A stretch of DNA of 64,000 bases from Cyanobium sp. Tous-M-B4 (GTDB lineage Bacteria; Cyanobacteriota; Cyanobacteriia; PCC-6307; Cyanobiaceae): positions 62,001 to 126,000 of the forward strand of contig NZ_JAGQBA010000007.1 in assembly GCF_024345395.1 (NCBI RefSeq). The letters are read 5' to 3'. Position numbers and translations under genes: made by a program. Each line of letters opens with the position of its first letter. Within the stretch, counting starts at the first letter, position 1. The notes under the pieces were generated by a model. The model had not been told where the DNA came from. It searched no databases and saw only the letters and a program-made list of their open reading frames with translations. This document shows positions 18,574 through 27,775 of the stretch, piece after piece.

Positions 18574-19485
18574 TCAGAGAAACTGCGGCCGCAACTCCTG
18601 GCTGCGATCGAGCTCCTGCCGCAAATCCTGCCAATTCCCCTGGCTCACCTGCTGCTCGAGGGCTTCCAGCTGCTGCCGGTAGGCCGCCAGCGCCACTAGC
18701 AGCGCCTCTCGGTTGCAGCGGGCCATCAGGGTGCCCAACTCCGGATTGCCGCCGCCCACCCGGCTGGTGTCGGCAAAGCCGCTCGAAGCCAAGGCGCGCA
18801 CTAGGCCGGCTAGATCCCCGGCGCCCGCAGCGCCAGCCCGATCAGCCGTCTGCAGCAGGGCGGCACCCACCAACACCGGCAGGTGGGAGATCAGCGCCAC
18901 CGCTTGGTCGTGCTCAGCGGCGCCGCAACTGAGCCAGTGGGCCCCCACAGCCTGGGCCAAGCCCTGAACCAACGCCAGCGCCTGCGGATCGGTGGCGGCA
19001 GCGGGGGTCGCCACCCAAGGGCGCCCGCGAAACAACCCCTGCTGCCCCGCCTCCACGCCCGCCTCAGCCGTACCGGCCATCGGATGACTGGCGACAAAAC
19101 GGGGATGCAGGCCCTGCCAGAGCTCCAGCACAGGCGCCTTCACCGAACCCACATCGGTGATCACCGCCTGGGGTGGCAACGCCGCCACCAACTCCTGCGG
19201 CGGCTCCAGCAGCCGATCTAGGGGCAGGGCCAGCACTACCAGGCTGCAGCCAGCCAGCACGGCGGGGTTGGTGCCCACCACGGTGGCCAGGAGCCGCTGC
19301 CGGGCTCGCTCGGCGGTGGCCTCACGGTGCACTAATGCACGCACCTCCACGCCTTGGTGCTGCAGATCCAGCCCCAAAGAGCCGCCAATCAATCCCAAGC
19401 CCACGATCCCCACGGGCCCCTGCCGCCACAGATTGGCAGTGCTGCGAGCAGGAGCCTGGGGGCTGGGCAAGGAATCGGAAGTCAT
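18574..19485 (-). CDS. tyrA: Prephenate/arogenate dehydrogenase
   Basis: 303 residues with an N-terminal NAD(P) fold (VGIVGLGLIGGSLGLDL), the catalytic-region motif FVASHPMAGTAEAG and a helical C-terminal dimerisation domain with GLVRALASSGFADTSRVGGGNP. It makes the tyrosine precursor by oxidative decarboxylation. In cyanobacteria this family usually uses arogenate and NADP. No ACT or chorismate-mutase domain is fused. It converges with the crtD-like gene (14 bp between the stops) and diverges from the DinG-like gene. Confidence 0.93.
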   Translation of the reverse strand: MTSDSLPSPQAPARSTANLWRQGPVGIVGLGLIGGSLGLDLQHQGVEVRALVHREATAERARQRLLATVVGTNPAVLAGCSLVVLALPLDRLLEPPQELVAALPPQAVITDVGSVKAPVLELWQGLHPRFVASHPMAGTAEAGVEAGQQGLFRGRPWVATPAAATDPQALALVQGLAQAVGAHWLSCGAAEHDQAVALISHLPVLVGAALLQTADRAGAAGAGDLAGLVRALASSGFADTSRVGGGNPELGTLMARCNREALLVALAAYRQQLEALEQQVSQGNWQDLRQELDRSQELRPQFL

Positions 19486-19544
19486 CGGGGCGCAGGAGCC
19501 ATCCCGCCAGCTTCCTACGCTTTTTATCTGTTGGTTGGCTGGGA

Positions 19545-20981
19545 ATGCTCGAAGCCCACGCCCACCAGCAACTCAAAGCCCTGTTGCGCCAGGAGGGCAG
19601 TGCTCCCTGGCCCCACCACCTCAGCCTCAGCCGCTTGGTGGCCCGCAGCCTGCGCCGCGGCGACCACACCCTGGTGCGATTAGCCCCAGGCAGCGAACCC
19701 AGCTGGTGGATCAGCCTGCTCGTACCCCTAGCCCTGAGCGAGTGCCCCCTGGCAATAGTGGTGGGCGAGGCCCAACGCCAACGGCTGCTGCAAGTGGAGC
19801 TGCCCAGGCTGGCAAAGGCCGAACCAAGCATGGCCCTGCCCTGCTTCGAAGGCGACCAATCACCAGAAGATGCCCGCGTCTGGTTGCTTAATCATCAGCA
19901 GCTGGTGGCGGCCTGGCAACAGGGGTGGCTGGGGGAGCGCCAACTGGTGATCCCGGAGGCTGAACAGCTAGACGCCCTGCTGGGCCAAGCCCTGGAGGTG
20001 GTGGTCACGCCCCAGCACTGGGACCAACTGCGGCTGGCCCAGCCAGCGGCTGAGTCCAGCCTGCTGAGCCTGCACCAACTGCTCAATCGCCGGGTGCTCA
20101 GCGCTCCCCACCGTCCCAACCAGCTGGTGGCCCTGGCCCCAGACGACGAAGCACCCCTGCGCCACCTACTGCAGCTGCTAAGCCCCCTACCCCCGCCATG
20201 GCCCGACTGGCTGGCCGCCAAGGGCGACGGCTGGACCAGCTGGGCCCAGCTGAATCCCCAACTGCTGCAATGGCAACTGCACCGCCACCCCCTCGAGCCC
20301 CTGGCGCTACTCCGCGGCCTGCTGGAGCGGCGGGGTGCGGTGCTGCTGGGCCAACTTGGGCAGGGGAGTGAATTGGGGCTGCAACCGGTTGTGGAGCTGA
20401 ATCTCGGCGATGCGCCCCTTGCCGACCCCCTGCCCCTATTTGCACCGCTGCGCCAACCGCTGCCGAATAGCCCGAACTACGGACAGCACCTGCTCGAGCA
20501 AAGCCGGCGCCTGATCCTTGGCCAAGCTGGGCTAACGGTCGTACTGATCGATGACGACGCCCTGCGATTAGGACTGGCCAGTGGGCTGGCGGCGGAATTC
20601 GGCAGTCGAGTAGTGCACGAGAGCACCGCGCCCGAAGGCAATGGGGTGATTTGTGCCCGCTGGTGCTGGTGGCTCGAGCAGCAGGCCCGGCTGCCGCTGC
20701 CAAGCCAGATCGTGATCGCCCTGCTGCCGATCGCCAGCCTCGAAGATCCACTCACCGCTGCGCGAGTAATGGCCCTGCGCCGGGAGGGTCGCGATTGGTT
20801 CCGAGAGGGCCTGTTGCCAGATGCCCTCACCCGTTTGCAGCTCGGTGTAGCGGGGCTTAGGCGCGAGGGCGCTGGCCGGCTGGCCGTACTGGATGGGCGG
20901 CTGCGGGGGCGGAGCTGGGGCCGCCAGGTGCTTGCGGCCCTGGAACCCTGGATCAACCTCACCCGCCTACTGCCTCACTGA
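19545..20981 (+). CDS. DinG-like protein lacking helicase motifs
   Basis: 478 residues. The C-terminal ~70 residues (LPIASLEDPLTAARVMALRREG, FREGLLPDALTRLQLGVAGLRREG, LDGRLRGRSWGRQVLAAL) match the end of the DinG/Rad3 superfamily-2 helicases. At the N-terminus, where Walker A should be, the sequence reads LVRLAPGSEPSWW with no GKT. The Walker B position reads LVIPEAEQLD rather than DEAH. No cysteine set for an Fe-S domain is present. It is probably an inactivated helicase paralogue with another role. The start at 19545 avoids overlap with tyrA. Confidence 0.68.
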   Translation: MLEAHAHQQLKALLRQEGSAPWPHHLSLSRLVARSLRRGDHTLVRLAPGSEPSWWISLLVPLALSECPLAIVVGEAQRQRLLQVELPRLAKAEPSMALPCFEGDQSPEDARVWLLNHQQLVAAWQQGWLGERQLVIPEAEQLDALLGQALEVVVTPQHWDQLRLAQPAAESSLLSLHQLLNRRVLSAPHRPNQLVALAPDDEAPLRHLLQLLSPLPPPWPDWLAAKGDGWTSWAQLNPQLLQWQLHRHPLEPLALLRGLLERRGAVLLGQLGQGSELGLQPVVELNLGDAPLADPLPLFAPLRQPLPNSPNYGQHLLEQSRRLILGQAGLTVVLIDDDALRLGLASGLAAEFGSRVVHESTAPEGNGVICARWCWWLEQQARLPLPSQIVIALLPIASLEDPLTAARVMALRREGRDWFREGLLPDALTRLQLGVAGLRREGAGRLAVLDGRLRGRSWGRQVLAALEPWINLTRLLPH

Positions 20982-21019
20982 CGTGGGATCCTGACTTCAC
21001 CATCCAAGTAGCGGAGGCC

Positions 21020-21268
21020 ATGGGGGAAGCCAAGCGACGCAGCATTCAGGGTCTGCCACCCAAGCTGGTTAAGCCGAAACGGCCCAAAGAAATTGACACC
21101 TCACCACGAATCGCAGCCTGGCTGCCACTAACGCGCAACCAGGCTGATCGCTTCGTCACCCTCACCACGAAAGGGGCCTGGATAGGCATCGGCGCCTTGG
21201 TGCTGTTCTGGCTGACGGTTCGTTTTGTCGGCCCCGCAGCCGGATGGTGGAACCTGTCCGACGGCTGA
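21020..21268 (+). CDS. DUF2839 small membrane protein
   Basis: 82 residues starting MGEAKRRS, with a conserved LPLTRNQADRFVTLTTKGAWIGIG block and one transmembrane helix near the C-terminus (IGALVLFWLTVRFVGPAAGWW). This matches the cyanobacteria-wide DUF2839 family. No function is established. Confidence 0.85.
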   Translation: MGEAKRRSIQGLPPKLVKPKRPKEIDTSPRIAAWLPLTRNQADRFVTLTTKGAWIGIGALVLFWLTVRFVGPAAGWWNLSDG

Positions 21269-21320
21269 CCCGCCAAATCCTGAAGAAAAGATTAGGATCT
21301 TGTGAATCCGTCGGATCGTC

Positions 21321-21710
21321 GTGTTCCCACGCTTAGCCGAGCAGTACAGATCTGTGGTTCACGACCTGGTGATGAGTCTGCAGGCTCTCGCCAAAAGCCT
21401 TCAAGACCGAGGCACTGCTGCCACCTGCTACGTCTGCGGTGATGGCCGAGATGGTCACGGAGCCTCCTTCGTCGCCAACCTCGACGCGAACCACATGGTG
21501 CGGTTCTTAGTTTCCGATTTCGGCATCAGCTGGGTGGAATCCCGCAATGGCCACGAACTGGTGAAGCTGGAAGGAGCCGAAGCCATTCAGGAGCTGCAGC
21601 GAGTCGCCCAAGTGCTCCAAAGCCCCGTGGCAGCCAAGGGACCACGAGCTCAATCCCCAGCCAACCTGCCTAACCCCAACCAGCTCAAGGGAGCATTCAC
21701 ACTCCCTTGA
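21321..21710 (+). CDS. DUF1815 protein
   Basis: 129 residues from a GTG start. The core RLAEQYRSVVHDLVMSLQALAKSL, a CYVCGDGRDGHGASFVANLD segment and FLVSDFGISWVE match the DUF1815 family found in cyanobacteria. The tail is Pro/Asn-rich. The function is unknown. It converges with recA, whose stop lies 15 bp away. Confidence 0.82.
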   Translation: MFPRLAEQYRSVVHDLVMSLQALAKSLQDRGTAATCYVCGDGRDGHGASFVANLDANHMVRFLVSDFGISWVESRNGHELVKLEGAEAIQELQRVAQVLQSPVAAKGPRAQSPANLPNPNQLKGAFTLP

Positions 21711-21725
21711 GCTAGGGCAAGCCGC

Positions 21726-22991
21726 TCAGCTAGCCACCGGCAACTCTTCGAGGCCATCGCCAACTTCAGCGAGGGCTGATGCTGCAACAGCCGCCTTAGC
21801 CGCCGCGGCAAGGGGCTTCATGGAATTGGCGGTGACCTCTGAGCCCTCCTTCAGCTTTTGCCGAGTGAGTCGCTCAATCACCTCAGCCTGGGCTGGGTTT
21901 TGCTCCAACCAGGTGATCGTGTTGTCCCGGCCCTGACCAATGTTGTCGCCCTCGTAGCTATACCAGGCACCTTTGCGGATTACCACACCGGTCTCCTCTG
22001 CCAAGTCGAGCAAACAGCCCAGGGTGCTGATACCACGGCCAAACAGGATGTCAAATTCAGCAATCCGGAAGGGCGGGGCGACTTTGTTTTTTGCCACCTT
22101 CACCTTGGCGCGGATGCCGTACTCCTCGGTGCCCCGCTTGAGGGTCTGAATCCGGCGAATGTCCAAGCGCACCGATGCATAAAACTTGAGGGCATTACCG
22201 CCGGTGGTGGTTTCCGGATTGCCGTAGGTGACACCGATCTTCTGGCGCAGCTGGTTGAGGAAGATCACGGTGCAGCCGGATTTACCGATATTGCCGGTGA
22301 TCTTGCGCATGGCCTGGCTCATCAGACGAGCTTGGGCACCCACAGCCAGATCCCCCATTTCACCTTCAATTTCAGCGCGGGGGGTCAAGGCCGCCACCGA
22401 GTCGATCACCACAATGTCCACGGCGGCTGAACGCACCAGCTGATCGACGATCTCCAAGGCCATCTCACCGGTATCCGGTTGGGAGACCAGCAGGTTTTCA
22501 ATGTCAACGCCAAGGGCCGCTGCATAGACGGGGTCGAGAGCATGCTCCGCATCCACAAAAGCGGCCACACCACCTCGCTTCTGCACCTCGGCAATGGCAT
22601 GCAGCGTGAGGGTGGTCTTACCGGAACTCTCCGGCCCATAGACCTCCACTACTCGGCCTTTGGGATAACCCCCACCCAGGGCCAGATCCAGGGTGAGGGC
22701 ACCGGTGCCGATGGTTTCCACCCGCATGCGGGAGGCATCCCCCAGGCGCATGATCGAACCCTTGCCGAAATTGCGCTCGATCTGATTCAAGACAAGCCCC
22801 AAGGCCTTGTCGCGCTCGGCTGCTGCCCGGCTATCGGCAGTCGAACTATTAGCGGAAGAGGCAGTAGCTGAAGAATTAGTAGCTGACGAGGTGGTCGCAG
22901 CAGAAGAGGCAGAAGCCGAAGCAGAGCTGGCTGAGGCGCGGGAAGCAGGGGGCACGGAAGAGCTGGAGGAGGAGTTAGGGGTAGCGGGCAT
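21726..22991 (-). CDS. recA: Recombinase RecA with long Ser/Ala N-terminal extension
   Basis: 421 residues. From residue ~57 it is a standard Rec[24 protein letters not shown], Walker [19 protein letters not shown], the L1/L2 loop regions and [28 protein letters not shown]. It forms filaments on single-stranded DNA for recombination and SOS induction. Residues 1-56 are almost only Ser, Ala and Thr, much longer than the short leader usual in the family. The ATG at 22991 is used because no ATG, GTG or TTG closer to the core would preserve the N-terminal helix. A LexA-type box lies ~170 bp upstream. Confidence 0.97.
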   Translation of the reverse strand: MPATPNSSSSSSVPPASRASASSASASASSAATTSSATNSSATASSANSSTADSRAAAERDKALGLVLNQIERNFGKGSIMRLGDASRMRVETIGTGALTLDLALGGGYPKGRVVEVYGPESSGKTTLTLHAIAEVQKRGGVAAFVDAEHALDPVYAAALGVDIENLLVSQPDTGEMALEIVDQLVRSAAVDIVVIDSVAALTPRAEIEGEMGDLAVGAQARLMSQAMRKITGNIGKSGCTVIFLNQLRQKIGVTYGNPETTTGGNALKFYASVRLDIRRIQTLKRGTEEYGIRAKVKVAKNKVAPPFRIAEFDILFGRGISTLGCLLDLAEETGVVIRKGAWYSYEGDNIGQGRDNTITWLEQNPAQAEVIERLTRQKLKEGSEVTANSMKPLAAAAKAAVAASALAEVGDGLEELPVAS

Positions 22992-23158
22992 AACAGCAAT
23001 CAAATGCGAAGGAACAGGCCGCAAAGACGCAAAGCAGGGCGGGGAGCGAGCCGTAAATCGGCATGACCCGCAGGCACGATCTCCAGGCAAACCCGAAGAC
23101 GGCCATCTTGCGACCTCTAAGCAGCAAGTGCCCCTAAAGCGGGCCGGCGTATCAATTG

Positions 23159-23177
23159 CTTATAGTACGAGCGTACT
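23159..23177 (-). promoter_or_regulatory. recA promoter -10 with LexA (SOS) box
   Basis: AGTAC-GAGC-GTACT at 23164-23177 is a perfect 5-bp inverted repeat with a 4-bp spacer, matching the cyanobacterial LexA box (AGTAC-N4-GTACT type). Read on the minus strand it is followed at once by TATAAG (23164-23159), a good -10 element, so bound LexA would block RNA polymerase. The predicted leader to the recA ATG is ~160 nt. Confidence 0.78.
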
Positions 23178-23182
23178 CTAGC

Positions 23183-23971
23183 TCACTGAGGCCATTGCGC
23201 CAGGGGGGCAGCAAATAGCTCCGGCGTCAGCCAGGCGATGTCAGCCGGCAAAGCCTCAGCGTCCTGGGGACCCAAGTACCCCCAACTCACCAAAAAACAA
23301 CGGACCGATGCCAAGCGGGAATCGGTTCGCACCGTTGCCAGCGTGGGGCGTCTGTCTTCGACAAACCAGAGCGGGCGCCCCTGATCCAGCAGCTGGTGCA
23401 GCACCTCGGGCTTGCTGCCGTGCTCGTGGCCATAAAGGGCGGAAGGCTCTAGAGCCGCAGCCGCCAACAGCCTGGCCGCAAAAGCGGCGCCCTTGGTGGT
23501 AAGCACCACCCAGTCGGCCCCTTCCTGCCCCAAGCGCTGTAATCGCTCCTTCACCCCCGGGTAAAGCCTGTGGCGGGAAAGCCAGGCAGCAGGCGCTTCG
23601 GCGATGGCGGCATTGCGGACCTGCTCAAGCTGGCGCTGCAGCCGCTCCGGCCGCCACCCCCAACGAGACAGAGCGGCAGGTAAGGCCCCGTCGTAATCGG
23701 CCAGCAACCCCTCCAGATTGAGCTCCGGACGTCCCAGCTCCGCTGCCATCAGCACCATCTCCCAACCCTTGTGAATCAGGGGCCGCAAGCTGATGAAACC
23801 TGCCGGTGCCTGCTCGGGGAGCACCAGCTCTGGAGCCAGCTGCAGCGCCGCCGCCCGGGCCGACCACCAGTATTCCGGCATGCCATCCATCAACACCCCG
23901 TCGAAATCAAAAACGATCAGGGGGCCAGATCTAGCCAAAAAGCCAGTCGCGGCAGCGGGAGCGAAAGACAT
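23183..23971 (-). CDS. HAD-superfamily hydrolase
   Basis: 262 residues with HAD motif [10 protein letters not shown] (residues ~21-29), motif II in VVLTTKG, a lysine in HGSKPEVL and a motif III-like FVEDRRPT. An alpha-helical cap lies between motifs I and II, as in phosphoglycolate-phosphatase-like enzymes. The substrate is unknown. The gene starts 10 bp beyond the 3' end of tRNA-Gln on the same strand, so it may be transcribed with that tRNA. Confidence 0.83.
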   Translation of the reverse strand: MSFAPAAATGFLARSGPLIVFDFDGVLMDGMPEYWWSARAAALQLAPELVLPEQAPAGFISLRPLIHKGWEMVLMAAELGRPELNLEGLLADYDGALPAALSRWGWRPERLQRQLEQVRNAAIAEAPAAWLSRHRLYPGVKERLQRLGQEGADWVVLTTKGAAFAARLLAAAALEPSALYGHEHGSKPEVLHQLLDQGRPLWFVEDRRPTLATVRTDSRLASVRCFLVSWGYLGPQDAEALPADIAWLTPELFAAPLAQWPQ

Positions 23972-23980
23972 GGTTCAAAA

Positions 23981-24052
23981 CTGGGTCGCTAGGATTCGAA
24001 CCTAGGAATGGCGGTACCAAAAACCGCTGCCTTACCGCTTGGCGACGACCCA
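23981..24052 (-). tRNA. tRNA-Gln (anticodon TTG)
   Basis: A 72-nt cloverleaf on the minus strand. Acceptor stem TGGGTCG/CGACCCA, anticodon stem GCGGT/ACCGC around loop TTTTGGT, T arm CCTAGGTTCGAATCCTAG. CCA is not encoded. Confidence 0.96.
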
Positions 24053-24174
24053 ATGGGGCTCTGAAAGAGCTTGAACCAAACCTAACGGATTGGCTCTACC
24101 GGAATTTCCGGCACCCAGATAGTTACCCATAGCGCCCGGTCCTTCGTCAACCGCCGCCGCCGCCTGCTCCTTGC

Positions 24175-25851
24175 TCAGACAGGAAATAGCCGCAGTCGCT
24201 GCTCCACACCGCGACCAAACACAGCGGTGCGCAGCCGATAGCGATCAGCTAATTCCGCCTGCATCAGCCGCACCCTCTCGCTGCGGGGCAACAGCTCTAC
24301 GGGCTGGCCGTGGGGCAACACAACCTGTTCAACCGCCAGCCGGCATTCCTCCAGCCCGGCGAGTGCGTCATCGGCCTCGGCGCTGCAGGCAGCCACCGCG
24401 ACTGGATCCTTTTGCACCTGGCCCTCTCGATGACGCTGGAGCAGCCGCTCTAGGGCGCGCTGCAGCTGGGGCGGGGCCGCCGACTTCAGGACCAAAATCG
24501 GCAGGCCCAGCTCCTGAGCCTGACGGCGCACATGGGGATCACGGCCGAGATGTTGGCGCAGGCTGAGTACCGCGTCAGCCAGCTCGACACTGCCCACCAG
24601 CTCCACGGGCAACTGACGGGCCCGCACCACCTGCTCCAGCGGCCCCAGGCTGAGCCCCGCTCCATACACCCGCAACATTGCTGCAGCGGCTTCAACCGCT
24701 GGTCGCTCTGACGCCGCGTCAGCTTCCTCCAAATCGGGCAAGGGTGCGGCAGCCAGCCGTGGTCGCCCATGGGGCCGCGGCGCCACTGCCTCCCTGGCAG
24801 CTAGGGCAGGCCCCGACTCCTGTTGCCGCTGCAGCTGCCCATCAGCGTCGAGTTCCCGGATCTCAGGGCGCCCAACCTGGCCCCGCAGCAGCATGTCCAC
24901 CGTGCGGGCCACATCCCTGTGCACATGCCAACGATGGCGGCTGTGCATCTCCACCGCCATGGCGAAAGTAGGCTCGGCAGCCCTCTCCAACACGGTTTTC
25001 TGCGTGCGACGGCGACGGGCCTCCTCATCGCCGAGCGTCACCGCCTGAATGCCACCCACCAAATCGGAGAGGGTGGGGTTTTTGATCAAGTTTTCAATGG
25101 CATTGCCATGGGCCGTGGCCACGAGCATCACGCCACGCTCGGCAATGGTGCGCGCCGCCTGGGCTTCCAGCTCGGTGCCGATCTCGTCAATAACGATTAC
25201 CTCGGGCATGTGGTTTTCCACGGCCTCGATCATCACTTGGTGCTGAAGCTCCGGCCGGGCTACCTGCATGCGCCGGGCGCCGCCAATGGCGGGATGGGGA
25301 ATGTCGCCATCCCCGGCGATTTCATTGCTGGTGTCAATCACCACCACCCTCTTGCCCAGGTCATCGGCCAACACCCGGGCGATCTCGCGCAGGGCGGTGG
25401 TCTTGCCCACACCAGGGCGCCCCATCAACAGCAGCGACTCGCCAGCATCGAGCAGGTCGCGCACCATGGCCACTGTGCCGAACACTGCTCTGCCCACCCG
25501 GCAGGTGAGTCCCACGATCGTGCCGGTGCGGTTGCGGATCGCACTGATGCGATGCAGGGTGCGCTCAATGCCGGCACGGTTGTCGCCGCCGAAGCTGCCT
25601 AGTCTCTCCACCACTGCAGCCAGGTCGGCGCGCTCCAGGGGCTGATTGCCCAAGGCGCTTACCTGGCCCGGGTAGCGGGCCTCGGGCACCCGGCCCAGAT
25701 CGAGCACAACCTCCAGCAACTGCTCACGCGACTCGGCAGTCGCCAGAGCCGCCTGCACCACCTCAGGCAGCAGGGCCAGCAGGCGATCGAGGTCGTCGGT
25801 GACGCGCTGGGGGCCGATCAAAGCAGGGCTGGACACCGAATCGCAAGGCAC
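24175..25851 (-). CDS. Ycf45-like AAA ATPase with C-terminal R3H domain
   Basis: 558 residues. An N-terminal helical region precedes a SpoIIIAA/VirB11-like ATPase core: Walker A GRPGVGKTT (~144-152), VVVIDTSNEIAGDG, PEVIVIDEIGTELEAQAA and TLGDEEARRRRTQKTVLER. After a low-conservation linker the last ~70 residues form an R3H nucleic-acid-binding domain (VELLPRSERVRLMQAELADRY). This matches the plastid/cyanobacterial Ycf45 family, whose cellular role is not established. The GTG start shares one base with the ldpA stop (TAGTG), implying coupling. Confidence 0.87.
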   Translation of the reverse strand: MPCDSVSSPALIGPQRVTDDLDRLLALLPEVVQAALATAESREQLLEVVLDLGRVPEARYPGQVSALGNQPLERADLAAVVERLGSFGGDNRAGIERTLHRISAIRNRTGTIVGLTCRVGRAVFGTVAMVRDLLDAGESLLLMGRPGVGKTTALREIARVLADDLGKRVVVIDTSNEIAGDGDIPHPAIGGARRMQVARPELQHQVMIEAVENHMPEVIVIDEIGTELEAQAARTIAERGVMLVATAHGNAIENLIKNPTLSDLVGGIQAVTLGDEEARRRRTQKTVLERAAEPTFAMAVEMHSRHRWHVHRDVARTVDMLLRGQVGRPEIRELDADGQLQRQQESGPALAAREAVAPRPHGRPRLAAAPLPDLEEADAASERPAVEAAAAMLRVYGAGLSLGPLEQVVRARQLPVELVGSVELADAVLSLRQHLGRDPHVRRQAQELGLPILVLKSAAPPQLQRALERLLQRHREGQVQKDPVAVAACSAEADDALAGLEECRLAVEQVVLPHGQPVELLPRSERVRLMQAELADRYRLRTAVFGRGVEQRLRLFPV

Positions 25852-26870
25852 TACGTACGTTCTAGCCAGGGATTAACAAGCTCCCGAGCCAGCCCCAGGG
25901 CAAGGGGGAAAAGCTCGGCATCGGCAAGCAAAGAGCGTCCCCGCCCCTGGGCCTCAAGTAGCAGGGGCTGCAACAGCCGGCGAGCCACGCCACCAAAGGC
26001 GACGCCAGCGATTCGACGCTGCAAGGGATAGGTGGTCAACTGCGGCAGCGTGTGGGCGTTGGTGCCCCCAGCCAGCTGCACGGGGCCGGGGGGAGCCTGG
26101 GGGAGCACGGCCGCAACCAACTTGACGGCGGCACGGGCCGTTCCCGCCCCCACATCACCACTCATCGGCCGGCCGTCTAGCTGCCAAAGGGGACGAAAGC
26201 CGGCGCCGCGCAACAAAGTGAAGCGCTGCCATAGATCCGCCACCAGCGCAGCGGGCGACTGGGCTGTGCCCTCAAGACCCGCACTCACCGCCAGCCGCTG
26301 CAGCTGCACGCCACTGGCCCTCAGCTGGTCAACCCGCTCTGCAAAGGCCACGCCGCGACCCGGGTGAGTGTGCAGTTCCACCGCATCAGGGCGCAACTGA
26401 GCCAGCAGAGGGGGCACATCGGCTCCTGCCAGCACATGACTCCGCTCCTCAATCAGTCCGTAGGGGCAGGCAGGTAGGCAGCGGCCACAGCCGTAGCAGC
26501 GCTCCGCCAACACCCCTGGAGCACCAGTAGCGGCAAGCCCGATGGCCAAGGCAGGACAAACCCGCTCACAGGGGCGGGGGCAGGCCGGCGGGCAGCAAGC
26601 GGGGTCGAACCAAGCCTTACGGAAATGGGGATCGTCGCCATCGCTGAGGCTCAACATCAACCAGGGGCGGCTGGCTCCACGGGCTTCGGCCCAATCAATC
26701 CCGCGACGGATCGCGGCCACCACAGCCGCATCTACCGCTCCATCTATGCAGTGCACCCCAGCCAGAGAAAAAATGCCGCAGAGGTCTTCGATCGCAGCCA
26801 GATCCTGGTTGCTAGCCCCGCAGATCAACTTGACCCAGCGACCTGAGGCGAGAGCCTCCTCAGGCGTCAA
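25851..26870 (-). CDS. ldpA: Circadian input iron-sulfur protein LdpA
   Basis: About 339 residues. It begins near [14 protein letters not shown] and carries two ferredoxin-like cysteine clusters, [15 protein letters not shown] and [14 protein letters not shown], typical of LdpA (light-dependent period), which senses redox state for the cyanobacterial clock. The longer frame (ATG at 26960) lies inside ndhN. I favour the TTG at 26870, overlapping the ndhN stop by 11 bp, because the family similarity starts just after it. Gene order and overlaps suggest one transcript with ndhN and the Ycf45-like gene. Confidence 0.87.
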   Translation of the reverse strand: MTPEEALASGRWVKLICGASNQDLAAIEDLCGIFSLAGVHCIDGAVDAAVVAAIRRGIDWAEARGASRPWLMLSLSDGDDPHFRKAWFDPACCPPACPRPCERVCPALAIGLAATGAPGVLAERCYGCGRCLPACPYGLIEERSHVLAGADVPPLLAQLRPDAVELHTHPGRGVAFAERVDQLRASGVQLQRLAVSAGLEGTAQSPAALVADLWQRFTLLRGAGFRPLWQLDGRPMSGDVGAGTARAAVKLVAAVLPQAPPGPVQLAGGTNAHTLPQLTTYPLQRRIAGVAFGGVARRLLQPLLLEAQGRGRSLLADAELFPLALGLARELVNPWLERT

Positions 26871-27321
26871 GCAGCTGCTCAAGGGGCTGCCAGCGCAGTT
26901 CCCGGGAACCGCCCATCTCCACAACAAGCTTGAGGCGGGGCTCACGCTGGCAGAGGGCAATCAGGGAGCCCAGTTCAGCTTGAGATAGAACCTGACCCTC
27001 CAACAACCACAGCAGAATCGGCTGCGCGCCCTCGAGCAAAGCCCCCAATTGAGGCATCACTCGCTGCACCTCGCCCACGGCTGCGCCCCTGCCCACGCTC
27101 TGGTGACCCAGATGGGGCGGACGCACACCGTGCAACTGCAAAAGAAAGGCCTCAGGATCACCAAGCCCCCGCGCCGAGGTGAGCTGGGCGCGATAACCAA
27201 CAGCCCGCATCCGTCGCATCAAGCGAGTCTCTGCGCCACCCTCAAGGGGTGCAAATAGGGCCAGAGCACCAGCGCGCTCAAGGTCTTGGCGGAAACCGCG
27301 ACCGGAGAGCAACAGGGGCAT
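26860..27321 (-). CDS. ndhN: NAD(P)H-quinone oxidoreductase subunit N
   Basis: 153 residues, the normal length for NdhN, a peripheral oxygenic-photosynthesis-specific subunit of thylakoid NDH-1 (respiration, cyclic electron flow). Conserved blocks include [59 protein letters not shown] and the LP-type [13 protein letters not shown] segment. It is the first gene of a minus-strand overlapping set with ldpA. Confidence 0.93.
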   Translation of the reverse strand: MPLLLSGRGFRQDLERAGALALFAPLEGGAETRLMRRMRAVGYRAQLTSARGLGDPEAFLLQLHGVRPPHLGHQSVGRGAAVGEVQRVMPQLGALLEGAQPILLWLLEGQVLSQAELGSLIALCQREPRLKLVVEMGGSRELRWQPLEQLLDA

Positions 27322-27775
27322 TACGGGAAATTGCTAGCTAGACACCACTTTGACAGCCCAGGACGGGTTAGGTGGTGGGTTATGTTCATCAACTGTGCCA
27401 TTGATATGTGCCCGACCGCTAGCCGGGCCTCCAGATCACGGCACACGATCACCAGTGGTGGTGATCGTCCTCGGCCAGCACGGTCCCAGCAGCTTTAAAA
27501 GGTTGCAGGTCACGTCGGGAAACTGCCAGAACGCACTGCTCTCACGTCTGTTGAGTCCAGTCCGGTTCCGATAAGTCCCAGCCGCGCTGATCCGAATCAG
27601 ATCAGCCTCGCTAGCCCTTGGAAATCGCAATCCGCTGATGGAAGCCCGTGCTTCCGCGGCGAAGAGCGGCCCCTCGGCCGAGCCAGGCAAGATCCTGACC
27701 GCTTCAGTTTCACCGTCGTGCATGAGCCCCTTGCTCACTGCACTCGGTGGTCCAGCTGGCGTTGTTTCCCCTCCT
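27322..27775. other. Divergent control region between ndhN and the ribosomal operon
   Basis: 454 bp without a convincing gene. It must hold the ndhN promoter (minus strand) and the promoter and leader of rplC (plus strand). A TTGACA at 27350-27355 has no good -10 at normal spacing. The main structure is a perfect 10-bp inverted repeat at 27445-27468. The in-frame extension upstream of rplC (from 27638) looks non-coding. Confidence 0.6.
27445..27468. promoter_or_regulatory. 10-bp perfect inverted repeat upstream of rplC
   Basis: Arm acgatcacca, a 4-nt loop (gtgg), then the exact complement. No T run follows, so it is not a terminator. It could be an operator or a leader hairpin 308 bp before rplC, or act on ndhN 124 bp away. 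Confidence 0.5.

Noticed and set aside
22807-23181. Plus-strand frame with Glu/Ala-rich repeats opposite the recA 5' end
   Set aside because: It is the complement of the Ser/Ala codons of the RecA extension and runs across the LexA box.
27350-27378. Textbook sigma-70 promoter from TTGACA at 27350
   Set aside because: No acceptable -10 lies 16-18 bp downstream; TATGTT is about 25 bp away.
27638-27775. N-terminal extension of L3 from an upstream ATG
   Set aside because: The added residues are unlike any L3, and the ATG at 27776 gives the standard protein.
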